Assembly: GCA_905183005.1 (NCBI GenBank) | Contig: CAJJDO010000061.1 | Span: 71,338-135,337, forward strand | DNA from: Paramecium pentaurelia | Taxonomy: Eukaryota; Ciliophora; Oligohymenophorea; Peniculida; Parameciidae | Direction of reading: 5' to 3' | Length of the DNA: 64,000 nt | In this document: in pieces, positions 12,565 to 24,229 of the stretch | How positions within the stretch are numbered: the first letter of the stretch is position 1 | Layout: each line of letters begins with the position of its first letter | The notes under the pieces: generated by a model | Databases searched by the model: none | What the model was told of the DNA's origin: nothing | What the model saw: the letters and a program-made list of their open reading frames with translations, nothing else | Program-made: the position numbers and the translations under genes

Positions 12565-13901
12565 TCATTATTATTATTCAACCATTTCATATGCACAACA
12601 TCCCATTGTTGCAGGATCCAATCCTTCATATTCTTCTTCTAATGTAACTCTTAAAAATCCAATTTTTTCAATAAATAGAAGAGTTATCAAATGAATAATT
12701 GCAGACCATCCAATATAAATAAAAGATCCTAACATTTAAACAGCAAATTAATAGCCACCTTTACCATAAACAATTCCTGTATCCATATCAAACCATGAAA
12801 CCAAATTAGCTCCCAACATTCCACATGCCTTGAATAAGATAAAATTAAATACAAAATGGATTGAAATTGCATCAACTGGATCATCTATTTATAGATTGAA
12901 TAGAACTCTATTTGCAAAAACCATCATCATACCTCCCAATATTCCAATAACAAAAGCTGCCCAAGCATCAACATTATCACAAGGTCTAAATTAAATAACA
13001 ATATTCAAATACCCAGTGATGGCAACTAACCCAGCCAGATTGCCATTACAGATCATAACTAAGGAATATCTATTACCTTAATCAATATTCATTAAATAGT
13101 AAATAAAGAAAACTGTTAAAGCTCCAGAAGCTCCAGCAATAAAAGTATTCATAATAGCACGACTCATAAAAACACTAGCACCATTTGCAATACCTAATGA
13201 GGATCCACCATTAAAGAAACACCAACACACCCATAAAGAAAGACAAGCTAAAGTGATGTAAATTGGATTGTTAGGTTCAAAATGTTCTGCATATTTTGGA
13301 TTAAACCTTTGATTTCTTGGTTTCAATAACATAGTTGTCATTAAAGCACCCATACCAGCAGATGCATGAATAGTACCACTACCTGCATAATCATGATATC
13401 CTAATTTCATTAACCAACCATTTCCAAATCCCCAATGTGCACAGAATGGATATATAACTGAAGAAAATACTACCGATAATATAAAATATCCAATGTATGT
13501 CATACGACCAGCAGCACCTCCTGAAACTATGCTAGTAGCAGCAGAAGCCACAGCTGTTTAAAATGCAAACTCTGCTAAATGTTTAGAATTTTTCATATCG
13601 AATCCCACATAAACAGATGATCCAACGAATTCTTTTGAATCACTTCCAAAAGCTATCCCATAACCAACAAGCCACCATATTATAATAGTAACACAAGTGT
13701 TCATAAATATTTTGAGCATTATACTTTACATGTCCTTATACCTAAGACATCCACCTTCAAGGAATGCGAATCCAACTTACATCAACAAAACGAATGCAGC
13801 ACATATACATAAATATCCCTATAATTATTGATAAATATTACAATGTCTATAGATTCTTTGAGTTGTTCCATACGTTCCATTGCTATTCCTAAATCCGTCA
13901 T
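12565..13901 (-). CDS. ammonium transporter, Amt/Rh family (437 aa)
   Basis: Polytopic membrane channel for ammonium/ammonia. One 23-nt intron at 13819-13841; 438 codons from ATG 13901 to TGA 12565. The short N-terminus MTDLGIAMERMEQLKESID leads into a first helix ending LLMQVGFAFLEGG, typical of Amt. The Amt signature region DYAGSGTIHASAGMGAL is present, as are the later conserved GNLAGLVAITG, PCDNVDAWAAFVIG and DDPVDAISIHFV segments with pore-type His residues. About 11 hydrophobic helices can be counted, as expected. The C-terminus ends CCAYEMVEQQQ. It probably acts at the plasma membrane or a vacuole in nitrogen uptake or excretion. The assignment is secure; direction of transport is not. 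Confidence 0.96.
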
Positions 13902-13935
13902 TCTTTTTATAAAATTTATACAAAATAAGTCAATA

Positions 13936-15096
13936 TCAATTTTATTTCTTATCCAAAATCTTTTGTATCAATTTCTATTTCCAATATCTATCCTACACTA
14001 TAGGTTCTGGTACTTTATACACAAATGAACTAGAGATTAAATAAATCTTAAAAGTACTTTTTAAAAGTTGTTTTGAATTGTCCATCATAAGACCCATTTC
14101 CTTATTGATGATTACTATTATTTTTTTTTGGTGGTACTTCCTCAATCTAATAATTAGGATAGTGTATTTTAGACAAGGCTTCTTTAAAGATCATAATACT
14201 CCCAGAAGCAAAAGGACCTCTTAAATAAACAAATATTAAATACAGAGTTTTCTTTTTTGCAGATTCCATGGGTTCACAATTATTAACTTGATAGTTCTCT
14301 TGATAAGAGGTCTTGCCAATGAAGGGCAAATTTCCAATGCTTTAACCTCTTTAAGGTCCCACTCTTTCAGTAAGACAATGTTTCCAATTAACATAATTTT
14401 ATTTATAACTTGTAAGAGTAAGCATTTCAGCATCATTCTTAATGTAGTAAGGTTTAAAACTATCCTGATGGTTAATCCTAGGGGTACGATAGGAAGTCTA
14501 CAGATATAAAAATATCAAACTTCATATTGCGTTTGTAACTGAAGAGATTAAGCAATTGGAATTTAGTCATATATTTTGATGTTGAAATTTGAATGATCAA
14601 TACCATTTAGTTTTTTATGAACTTGATTATAGGTTGTCTACTTTTTTTGTGGGAGAGACATTTTTATTTCTTATATTCTGTTTTGTTGTCTCTCTTGCAT
14701 ATACAAACCAAGTAGATTAACAAAATACTCTTGATTATCCAAAATCAATCTTTCAAGATTGAAGTTTTGATCTTCTTGTATTTCTGTGGGAATCAACTCC
14801 AACCAAAGGGGATCATCAATTGGTAATAGGTCAAAAATGTAGTTATTTTATGTTTTGACACTATCAGAAGGAGCAGGAGTAGTAGTTCGAGATTTTACTG
14901 AATAATTAGGTTAAGATGAATGAGAATGTTGTGATTTAGTCAATTTGTCATGAGGATCAATAATTTCGCCCTTATTGTTTTTGTATATAATTCTTTTCTT
15001 TCCCTTACTCTCATATCTACTGTAACTCTACAATGAGCCATCAGTTGGTGATCTAACCAAAAGATTTTGTTAAGATGGCTACAATAAACCTTGCAT
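13936..15096 (-). CDS. SAXO/FAM154-like microtubule-associated protein (about 361 aa)
   Basis: Spliced with introns at 14498-14520 (23 nt), 14220-14243 (24 nt, frame-neutral) and 14030-14057 (28 nt), giving 361 residues from ATG 15096 to TGA 13936. The C-terminal half has spaced modules of the type F-x-TSY-x-x-x-Y (TSYKQNYVNWK, then FIGKTSYQENYQ), which resemble the Mn repeats of stabilizer-of-axonemal-microtubules proteins. In that family such repeats bind axonemal or basal-body microtubules, which would suit a ciliate. The gene lies 34 bp downstream of the transporter start. No TGA separates this frame from the upstream coding stretch, so it may be the 3' part of one longer gene. Confidence 0.68.
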
Positions 15097-16180
15097 AATT
15101 ATTAATTAACAGGAAATAGAAGATTGTTTTAATTAATATAAATTGATATTTTATTATTATTTGCATTCTGATTTCTCCACTTTTTTAATATCGCCTCCTT
15201 TCCTACAGCTCTAAAAATTATTAAGATTTATAAATATATCTTTTTCTCATCTTCATTCAGTTCTCCCTTTTCTAGTTTAAATTTCAAGGAACTATAGAAT
15301 CTAAGAACACTAAAGTATATCAAAATACTTTTCATTTCACTAATTCTTTATAATATCATACTATCTAATTATAGAGATCAAATCAAAGTCTTCAAAACAA
15401 TAAAGAATCTATCTACATCAACTATTAATCAACAGTTCTAGTCTTTTTGTTATTTTATACTTAGTTGTATAATCATATATAAAATACTTACTCTAAATAA
15501 CTAACAAAATTCATCTAGATTTCTTTTAAACTTTCTTTTGAGTGATGTTTATGACTATTCTTACAATAAATATTTGTTGATTTATTAAAATAGAATTTCT
15601 TCTTTAACACCACATTAGTGAAATATTGATTTGACAAGAAAGTCAAATTATTAGTTAAATTATTATTATTCTCTTCATATTTCAATTCTGTCTTATGAAG
15701 AAATTTAAGTATTTCTTGATCCTTTTAATTATCATGAACAACTAACAGTGTATAATATTATCATCTAATGTTACATATCAATATTGAGTTATTTAGATCA
15801 TACAACCAATATTCTTAAAATGGTTATACATCATTCTAAATAGTAATTTCTCTTATTTTTCAATATCACTTCCTAAGTTTTTTGGTTCCATATCATTTAA
15901 TATAATCTATGCAAAAATTAATTGATTTTTCTTTAAAAAATAATATTCTTGATTACCTACTCATAAAAAAAGGTAAATTGAGATAATCATATTCATATGT
16001 GAATTTGTACTTCTAACTATTCATCATATATTTATTTGAGATTTTTGAATTGTATTGAAGTGTGAACTCTTTAAGCTAGAGATAGAGTTTTGATTTTAGC
16101 TATTATCTCTCATCAATCAGTTCTAGGGAATAATACTCATTAAAAATTATAATGAATTAACAAAAACATTTCAAATTCAT
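15097..16180 (-). CDS. hypothetical protein, exon structure and 3' end unresolved
   Basis: Coding character is clear but the model is not. From ATG 16180 the frame reads through Lys/Gln/Tyr-rich sequence. It needs introns around 15914-15939, 15841-15874, 15739-15771, 15460-15487, 15387-15419 and 15343-15364; several are 33-34 nt, long for this DNA. The last exon ends in EAILKKWRNQNANNNK and meets no TGA before 15096. Either it splices (a 32-nt GT...AG at about 15085-15116 keeps frame) into the SAXO-like gene, or it is a decaying separate gene. Its ATG lies inside the first exon of the divergent NT-C2 gene (16152-16180). No domain recognised. Confidence 0.42.
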
Positions 16181-17503
16181 ACTCTAATATCTAGAATTCA
16201 GTTCCAAATCAGATCAATAGTAGTATGAATTAACAATCTTATTGAAACGCAGTACAGGTGCTGCTCAATAAGTTGTTGGCAAATTACCAATTAAGAATCC
16301 TGAACGTACTATGACAATTTGTCGTCTTCCTATTGATTAAGTAGTTGAGTTTCAATAACGAATGATCAAAAAGGATGGAATCTATACTGACTATAATGTA
16401 AACCCTCCTTATCTAGCTAGATCAAATTCCTTTTCTATTTGGCTGGCAATTAATTGCTAGGTGATTGTGTAATCAATTTAGCATACTTTCTTGATGGTGG
16501 AGCACCTCAAGATTAAAAACAAAAAAAACCACTCACATCTACAACAGATAAGAGAGCTGCTTTACTCTTTAAAGTGATTAAGGATTCAATGTTTGAATCT
16601 TAAGAATTGCCAATAGCAGATGTTCCTGCTCCAGTTATTGGACCTGCTCCTCAAACAGCAAGAACATCAAGTACTAGAAAGATAGAATCTAGAACAAATA
16701 GAGCTCGTAGTCAATCACCACCTAAGGAATTTAAGAGTACAATAATGGTTAGTAAAGCTAATGAATAATTAGTGTAACCAACTATTTCATAATCTTAATT
16801 CTAATAATCATAATAATAGTAGACATAATAAGATAATCTAACATAAAAGTTTGTATAGTTAGGTGAAAAATTTCAATAATAGAAATAATAATAAATCATA
16901 TAATCATCACCACCACCAATACCTGAATATGATAATTTTAAAGAAATCACTGATCTTCTTTCTTAATAAGAGGCTGAATTAGAAAAATAGATTGAATAAT
17001 TAGATATTCATATTAGATCTGATGGTAAGTTTAAGAAGATATTTGATGATTCCACATTCAATAATTTTGATATTAGTTCTAATGATTCAGAAATTTAATA
17101 ATGGAAATAGAAATGTGTAGAAGTTGAAGAAAAATTGAATAAAATTCAGGATGAAAATTAACATCTTACTGTCATTATCAGATAATAAAGTGAATTATTA
17201 AAGAAAATGAATTAGAAATCTCAATCTGGGTAAAAGTAAATCAATGACAATGCTCTTAATCAATCCACTACATCTAATCAAGAATAATATGATAAAACTA
17301 TTGAAAAAAAAAATTAAATCATTAAAGAATTATCGAATTAATTGTTAGAATTAGAGAAGAATTCTAATGTTAATGTTATTGATTAGTTAAAGAGTTAAAT
17401 TATGAGATTAGAATAATAAATGTAAGAGAAAGAAGATTAATGGTTAACATAAGAAAGAATCTATAAGGATAAGATAATTTAATTGTTATAAAATACAGAA
17501 TGA
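16152..17503 (+). CDS. NT-C2 domain coiled-coil protein, EEIG/EHBP1-like (442 aa)
   Basis: One 23-nt intron at 16398-16420; 443 codons from ATG 16152 to TGA 17501-17503. Residues ~30-130 look like an N-terminal C2 (NT-C2) domain: YELTILLKRSTGA opens a beta strand, and LGDCVINLAYFLDGGAP matches the conserved 'LG-x-V-x-INLA-x-Y' end of that family. NT-C2 domains occur in EEIG1, EHBP1 and related proteins that link membranes to cytoskeleton. After a Pro/Ser-rich linker and a long Gln-rich tract (~240-290) comes a coiled coil to the C-terminus. It converges with the next gene with 5 bp between stops. Domain call is by pattern and moderately sure. Confidence 0.74.
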
Positions 17504-17508
17504 GTTTA

Positions 17509-18585
17509 TCAAACAAAAATTTTGTTTATTTATTCACATTCTGCTTTATATTCATTACTCAATTCTCTATAATTCATTATTAATTATTCAATCGTCTTAT
17601 TTTCTTTGGCTATCATATGAGACATTTCTGAAAACATCTCATGTAAAATTACCCAATGTAAATTTACTTAATGCATTCCATCTTCCTATAAAATAACAGT
17701 CCAAAATGAAATTAAAGGATATTTCATATCTACCATCATTTTCATATTATTTGGTGAAAAACATAGAGATCCTTATGGTCCAAGATGTACTGACATGTAT
17801 TCTGATCTTAAACCTGTAAAACTAAGTCCTTTATAAGGATCTGGATATTCATAGACTCCTTTTGGATCTACTACACATATAGGTAGATGTTGAATTATTT
17901 TCTTAGTGTATTCAAAGTTAATAATTTCAAATACCCAATTATGATTAACATAACTTAAACATGGTTCTTACTTCATAGGTTCAAGTATTTTCTTATTTTA
18001 AAGTGAACTAATAATCCAGCTGAATTTAATATTATGAGATTTATGAAATTGTAATGGATGAAATAGTATAATCTAAAATTCTTCATCATGTTCATATTCT
18101 TTTTAATCTTACTAAACTAATTATGGTTCATTATCAAATTATTATTGTAATTATTATTATATTTATTATTCTTATTGCTATTTTTATTTACCTTATTTTT
18201 TATTTTATTTTTTCCCTCCTTTCTTATTGTTATCTTTTGGAGGTGGTTTATTATGTATTATTTATTCAGGAATATTATGCAAAATCTTGATCACATTATC
18301 AGGCAAATTTACTTTACATCCTTAACTATAATAACCATCTTCAATTAAATTTAAATCCATCTAAATTAAGACATCTACAGTCAAAAAATGATATTGATTC
18401 CTAGAATATTTGCCAATTACAGGGATTGCAGGATCTCCAGTAAAAACATTTGTAAGGGAAGTAGATTAACATTTATTTCCAATCCTGAGTAAGAATGAAA
18501 ATTAATCAGGAGCAGATTTTTGTAATTCTTTAATATTTCCTATTTATTACATAAAATTTAATTAATGATCTGTGTGTGATGTCAT
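17509..18585 (-). CDS. hypothetical protein with Gln/Lys-rich middle (358 aa)
   Basis: Intronless, 359 codons from ATG 18585 to TGA 17509. Two conserved-looking globular parts flank a low-complexity Lys/Gln/Asn stretch (~125-170). The C-terminal half includes GLRSEYMSVHLGPQGSLCF and a final helix with a weak coiled coil. No signal peptide, membrane segment or recognised family. The repeated small insertion of Gln codons (TAA/TAG) is typical of this genome. Confidence 0.78.
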
Positions 18586-18619
18586 AATTTGTTAATTAAT
18601 AAAAAACATGAGTATAAAG

Positions 18620-19320
18620 TCATTCGTAATTGCTATATGCACAACTTAAATAAGAATATGGGTCTTCCTTATAAGTTGGAGCATAATCATCTATTTCCCC
18701 ACTCGAATATTCCTCTTTGATTGAATACTCTTTTGATTCTTCCAATAAAGAATCATTTGATTCCTCTTTCTTTGGAAGACTCAAGAATTTGTCATAAGGT
18801 TGTTCTTTTTTCAATTCAGCCTTCAAATTTTCAATTGCTTGTATGTACATTTGTTTGGTTGATTGATCTTTGATTTTATTATTAACAAGTACACAGATCT
18901 CTGCCTGACTACCCAAAAATTCAATCCATTTAGTCTGAGTTTCCATTTGAATAATTTTTGTTCTTGGATTGATTGCACCAAATAACTTCTTAAGATCTCC
19001 TAACTCAAACTTTTATTATTTTGAGGTTTTCTTTTTATGGATTGCTCTCAGATACCCATCAACCTATTTATATCCCATTTCTTCTGCCCAATGCATGAAT
19101 TGATTCATAAAGAATGGTACTATTCGTCTTTAGAAATTATGTTATTTCTTGACTGAATAGGGTACTTCTCTTTATTGTTATTATGGTTTTATGGTGAAAT
19201 GAGTATTAATAACATCCAATAATTATTCATTTATCTAGATGATAACCTTTCCGTTGCATTTTTTTAGAATCTAAAATATCTTATTATACATCATACTTGA
19301 TAAGTGTAATCTTCTTACAT
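18620..19320 (-). CDS. hypothetical protein with acidic tail (224 aa)
   Basis: One intron at 19271-19296 (26 nt); 225 codons from ATG 19320 to TGA 18620. The central part, VPFFMNQFMHWAEEMGYKQ followed by a Lys-rich stretch and FELGDLKKLFGAINPRTK, looks globular and helical. The last ~50 residues are rich in Glu, Asp, Ser and Tyr. No family recognised. Only 34 bp separate its stop from the start of the next minus-strand gene. Confidence 0.78.
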
Positions 19321-19429
19321 TTTATTTCTAATAATAAAATTTCATATGAAAATTTAGAATTCAATAATATTTTCATTACAAATTTCAACAATTTTCATGG
19401 AATTTTCATTATATAATAAAATTAATTAA

Positions 19430-21037
19430 TCACTCTTATTAAGTATATGGGCATAATTCTCTAATTACCATATCACTTATTCTGATTTCCATCCCAATAG
19501 CCACATCCAAAGTGGTTTCATCATAATTATGAATTATCCCTCTTAAATATTAAGCAAACCTCTATAAGATTGGCCCATTAGCCATAATCAATCTGTAATG
19601 AATTTCATTCCTATTTATCCTATTAACTACTTCTTCTGGTTTTAAACCACAAGGACATCCCTCATCCCATAATTCACTATATCCACCAAATTCCTTACCA
19701 TGTGGAGGCTAATCACAAATATGAAAAATATATCTCAAACTTGGAAGAGTAGAACTATCTCTCCAACTTATTTTCTTAACTGCTTCATTCAAACCATCCA
19801 AAGCTGCTTCAGCTCCATCTCCTCCACCATAACAATCTGCTTATTTAATTATAGATATTATCTCAGATCTCGAACATAAATCATGAACTTCAGTTACATA
19901 AGTTAGTTCTTGAGGTGGATGATCACGATAACATACTAAACCAAACTTCACACTAACTTATTCTTCCAATGATTGTTATTTTATTTTATTTATTATCATC
20001 TCTACAGCCTCTGTTGTTCTCTCTAAATAAGGATCCATAGATCCAGTTGTATCTACAACAAAAACACAATCTACCATTCCAAATTCACAATCAGGAACTT
20101 ATGATATCATTATTGATTAAGATTATATAACCTTCTATTCATTTTAAATATTGTTTTATGGTTTTGCATATTCTTTCTCATTAAATCTATCATTATTATT
20201 TTAACTTGAACTAAATATTTTGATATCCTCTTTATTTTCTTTTACTTTTATACACAAATCTTTGTTAATACCCTCAAAATTATTATTATTCCTATTATTA
20301 TCTTTGATTTAAATCTAATTCAATTATTCGTTTTATTTAGAGTAATTTATGATTGAATCCATCTTTAGTTTTTTAGTTTAAAAAAAGTTTGTTTATTTCA
20401 ACGAAGTTTTTGTATTCTATTATTTTTCTGGTGTATTTATGGATTCCTATAATTTTTTAATTTTCATGTTTTCTTCTTATTTTTGTTTTACTACTTATTA
20501 TATATTGTTATTTGGTTTTAAAAATGATGTAACTGTATTGTTTTTGATGGAATTTGCTTCTTACTTATGTCCTTAATAAAAAATTGATTTCCACCAATCT
20601 TATGAAACCTTTTTATTATTTACATCCTATTATTATTCCTTATTTTTATCATTTTATTAAATCACTTTACTATTTTAATCACTCATCAATATTTAACTTA
20701 CATCTATCTATTCTTATTATTTTTACTTATCCTACTATACTTAAGACAAGACAACTTTATCTATTACTTTTGTTTAGATATTGTCATCTTATACATTTAC
20801 CTTTTTTTGAATGAAGTAATTTAAAGTTTTTTAAGTAGAAGCTAGAATCTTAACTTTCTATTTCTATTCCTTTTTCTCTGATTTACTATTTGATAATAAA
20901 CCCTAATTTTATTGAACATTTTGATTGATCTTGATTTGACTTTATTTTTTAGGTTTTTATGTAAAATCAGGGAATCTGCTCAAATATTGTTCTGCTTCTT
21001 TTATAGTTCTTTCAATTGATTTGGATCTCTTAACCAT
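19430..21037 (-). CDS. VWA-domain protein, alpha-kinase-associated type (535 aa)
   Basis: Intronless frame of 536 codons from ATG 21037 to TGA 19430. The first ~300 residues are Lys/Gln/Asn-rich and disordered-looking. Residues ~318-525 form a von Willebrand A domain: CVFVVDTTGSMDPYLE carries the MIDAS motif (D329-x-T-G-S), and GLVCYRDHPP plus CYGGGDGAEAALDGL match the VWA found beside alpha-kinases (VwkA/elongation-factor-2-kinase-like proteins). No alpha-kinase catalytic domain is present here, so this is a stand-alone relative. It may act in protein interaction or vacuole/contractile functions, by analogy only. A shorter start at 20362 is possible but the upstream frame is continuous. Confidence 0.88.
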
Positions 21038-21112
21038 ATAATAATAAAATATTATTAGTTTTACTCATAATTCTGTCGGATTTATGTATTTTTATATGAT
21101 AATAAAATAATC

Positions 21113-22236
21113 TCATTATAATTTAGGAAATTCCTACTCGTTTGTGATGTCCACCTTCTTTTCTTATTACTTGACAACCTATTGAACCTCCTTCTTTATG
21201 AACTCAGTATCAGGTGCATTCTCATAAAAAGACCTTTAGGCTTTAATCAAATCAATTGATGCTTCGATTTAATTAAAATAAAATGGAGCAGCAACTTTGA
21301 TATTATCAAAATATTGGAAAGTTGTTAAATCATGTTATAAGAAATAATTCTAAAAATTAAAAATATATATTTATACTTCTTCTTTTTTCTAAAACTTAGA
21401 GAGATAAGAAATCAAACTATCACACAATTCTAATAAGTTATAAACATAATAAATTACTTATTAAGTCTTCTCTTGCTGTATTGGATCCTTCAACATCTTA
21501 TTCTTCTTCACTTTATTCCTCTTCAACTTCAATTTCTTCAGGAGCATCAGGATCTTCTACCTATATTTTATTGAAATGTTTTTCAATCTTCTTGGTATGC
21601 TTTTCTTCTGTCTTCTTGATCTTCTCAATCTTTTAAAGAATGTAATCTCTATGTCTTTATAATTCATGTTGATTCTCATGTTGATCCTTCAATTTAATAT
21701 AGGCTTAGAGTAAGATGAGAACTCTTGAAGCAACTCCTAATTGGAATTAGATCTTCTCTCTTTCTCTCATAATGGTGTATTTGAAATTTTATTGATCTTT
21801 TGTTAACTTTTAGATGGCCTCATTATCTTCATCACTTTTTTCCTATTTATTTGTCAAAGCCTTCAATTTCTATTTATTTTGATGATAATTAGCATGATCA
21901 CCAGAATATTTTGTAAGCCTCTCTCTCAAATGTTGTAATTTCACGGCTGCAAATTCATACTCATCTTGAACCAATTTAAAAGTTCCTAAACTTACTAAAT
22001 GTTAAGATGTTGTAGCTTCTTTGAATAAAGCTTCTACTTCATGCTAAGAATATGGACATATAATATACGATAGCTTATTCAAATTGATTAATTTCTTTTT
22101 AGATTTCTACAGTCCATTCCTTATTTCTTAATTCATCAAGAGTCTTATTTGGCTGAATTTCTGGATGTTTTGATACTACCTTAGTATGTTTCTTCTATTA
22201 TTGGGCTGTCTTTGGTTGTTGAATAATATGAATCAT
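21113..22236 (-). CDS. coiled-coil protein (347 aa)
   Basis: Introns at 22044-22068, 21430-21457 and 21350-21376 (25, 28, 27 nt) give 348 codons from ATG 22236 to TGA 21113. The product is highly charged with long predicted helices; the middle (~90-220) is Lys/Glu/Gln-rich coiled coil, followed by an acidic patch (EEIEVEEEQSEEEQD). The C-terminal region reads FQYFDNIKVAAPFYFN and more helix. No domain recognised. A structural or axonemal role is possible. Its promoter lies in the duplicated segment at the assembly join. Confidence 0.8.
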
Positions 22237-23224
22237 TAATTTAATAAATGGATTTTATGATCTAAATCAACGTATTATCAAAAAGATTTGTTTAATATAT
22301 ATTCTTTAATTAATTAGATAAATTAATTTCAAAATTTAAATATACGTCATTTAACAAAGTGATGCTCATAAATTCTGTAATTATTATATTTTATATAATT
22401 ATTATTATATTTATTAATTAAATTTTGTTTGTGTTTTCTATTATAAATAATTAATATATTTTTTGTTATATATTAATTACCTAATATATTTCAAACTTAT
22501 TAAAATAAAAAATATTTATCTAAAATAATTTTGCACAAAATTTCATATGAATACAATAAATATCGAAATCAAATTTATTACTAAGAAAATAAGCAATAAC
22601 ATTGATCTTATGTATAAATTCAAATTATTTAATAATATTAATAATCATAAAGGTAAGTATGTTTTGAATTAAAATTTCTTATTTAACAATATAAAATTAC
22701 AATCTATCTTCTATATTATAAATAAATTTGTGATAAATCACATTAATATTGTTATTAAATGAATTTTAGTATCTTTATACTCTATATTTTTTAAATATGT
22801 GCATTTTAGATAACGGAGAATGAGATTTCATTGTACCCAACAATAGGAGAATATTATGAATACAATATATATGAGCTTGTATATGAAGACGCATATGTTT
22901 TATATTAATAAGAAGAATAAAATCATGATTTGCAATAAATTAATAACATAATTGATAATAATTATCAATTAAAATGGATAAGTCATCCTAATATTGAAAA
23001 TATATAAATTAAGAACTAATTTTAAGAAATTGATTTAATATTTGGAGATTGTATTATATATATGTTTGATTATAGAATTTAAATCCTTATCATCAAATAA
23101 TACTCATTTTGCTGGTCTCACATTTGAAAATGAAATAAAAATTTATAAATGGGAGAATTAAGTGATGAGATAAATTGGATAATCATTAAAAATAGATAAT
23201 TAATTTAATTGTTTTAATATAGAT
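22221..23224. repeat. copy 1 of exact 1004-bp direct repeat (assembly join)
   Basis: This segment is identical by eye to 23226-24229, and the two are separated only by a single N at 23225. It holds the 5' end of the coiled-coil gene, the divergent intergenic DNA, and the first ~150 codons of the surface-protein gene (ATG at 22759, intron 23051-23075), which then breaks off at the N. The pattern fits two overlapping contigs placed end to end. Confidence 0.92.
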
Positions 23225-23225
23225 N
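23225..23225. other. assembly gap (single N)
   Basis: The only ambiguous base in the window. It sits exactly at the boundary between the two identical 1004-bp copies, so it marks a scaffold join rather than a biological feature. Confidence 0.95.
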
Positions 23226-24229
23226 GAATAATATGAATCATTAATTTAATAAATGGATTTTATGATCTAAATCAACGTATTATCAAAAAGATTTGTTTAA
23301 TATATATTCTTTAATTAATTAGATAAATTAATTTCAAAATTTAAATATACGTCATTTAACAAAGTGATGCTCATAAATTCTGTAATTATTATATTTTATA
23401 TAATTATTATTATATTTATTAATTAAATTTTGTTTGTGTTTTCTATTATAAATAATTAATATATTTTTTGTTATATATTAATTACCTAATATATTTCAAA
23501 CTTATTAAAATAAAAAATATTTATCTAAAATAATTTTGCACAAAATTTCATATGAATACAATAAATATCGAAATCAAATTTATTACTAAGAAAATAAGCA
23601 ATAACATTGATCTTATGTATAAATTCAAATTATTTAATAATATTAATAATCATAAAGGTAAGTATGTTTTGAATTAAAATTTCTTATTTAACAATATAAA
23701 ATTACAATCTATCTTCTATATTATAAATAAATTTGTGATAAATCACATTAATATTGTTATTAAATGAATTTTAGTATCTTTATACTCTATATTTTTTAAA
23801 TATGTGCATTTTAGATAACGGAGAATGAGATTTCATTGTACCCAACAATAGGAGAATATTATGAATACAATATATATGAGCTTGTATATGAAGACGCATA
23901 TGTTTTATATTAATAAGAAGAATAAAATCATGATTTGCAATAAATTAATAACATAATTGATAATAATTATCAATTAAAATGGATAAGTCATCCTAATATT
24001 GAAAATATATAAATTAAGAACTAATTTTAAGAAATTGATTTAATATTTGGAGATTGTATTATATATATGTTTGATTATAGAATTTAAATCCTTATCATCA
24101 AATAATACTCATTTTGCTGGTCTCACATTTGAAAATGAAATAAAAATTTATAAATGGGAGAATTAAGTGATGAGATAAATTGGATAATCATTAAAAATAG
24201 ATAATTAATTTAATTGTTTTAATATAGAT
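23226..24229. repeat. copy 2 of exact 1004-bp direct repeat
   Basis: Second copy, offset by 1005 from copy 1. It runs without interruption into the full-length surface-protein gene, so this is the copy to keep in a corrected sequence. It also contains an orphan piece of the coiled-coil gene's first codons at its left end. Confidence 0.92.

Noticed and set aside
14236..14509. Several overlapping short ORFs on both strands
   Set aside because: They are shadows of the SAXO-like exons; the spliced frame with TSYxxxY motifs explains the region.
20554..20814. Plus-strand 86-codon ORF rich in Leu, Ile, His and Tyr
   Set aside because: Antisense to the Lys/Gln-rich N-terminal arm of the VWA protein, whose frame is continuous here.
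22759..23224. Separate truncated surface-protein gene
   Set aside because: Identical to the 5' part of the full-length gene and cut at the N, so it is an assembly duplicate, not a second gene.
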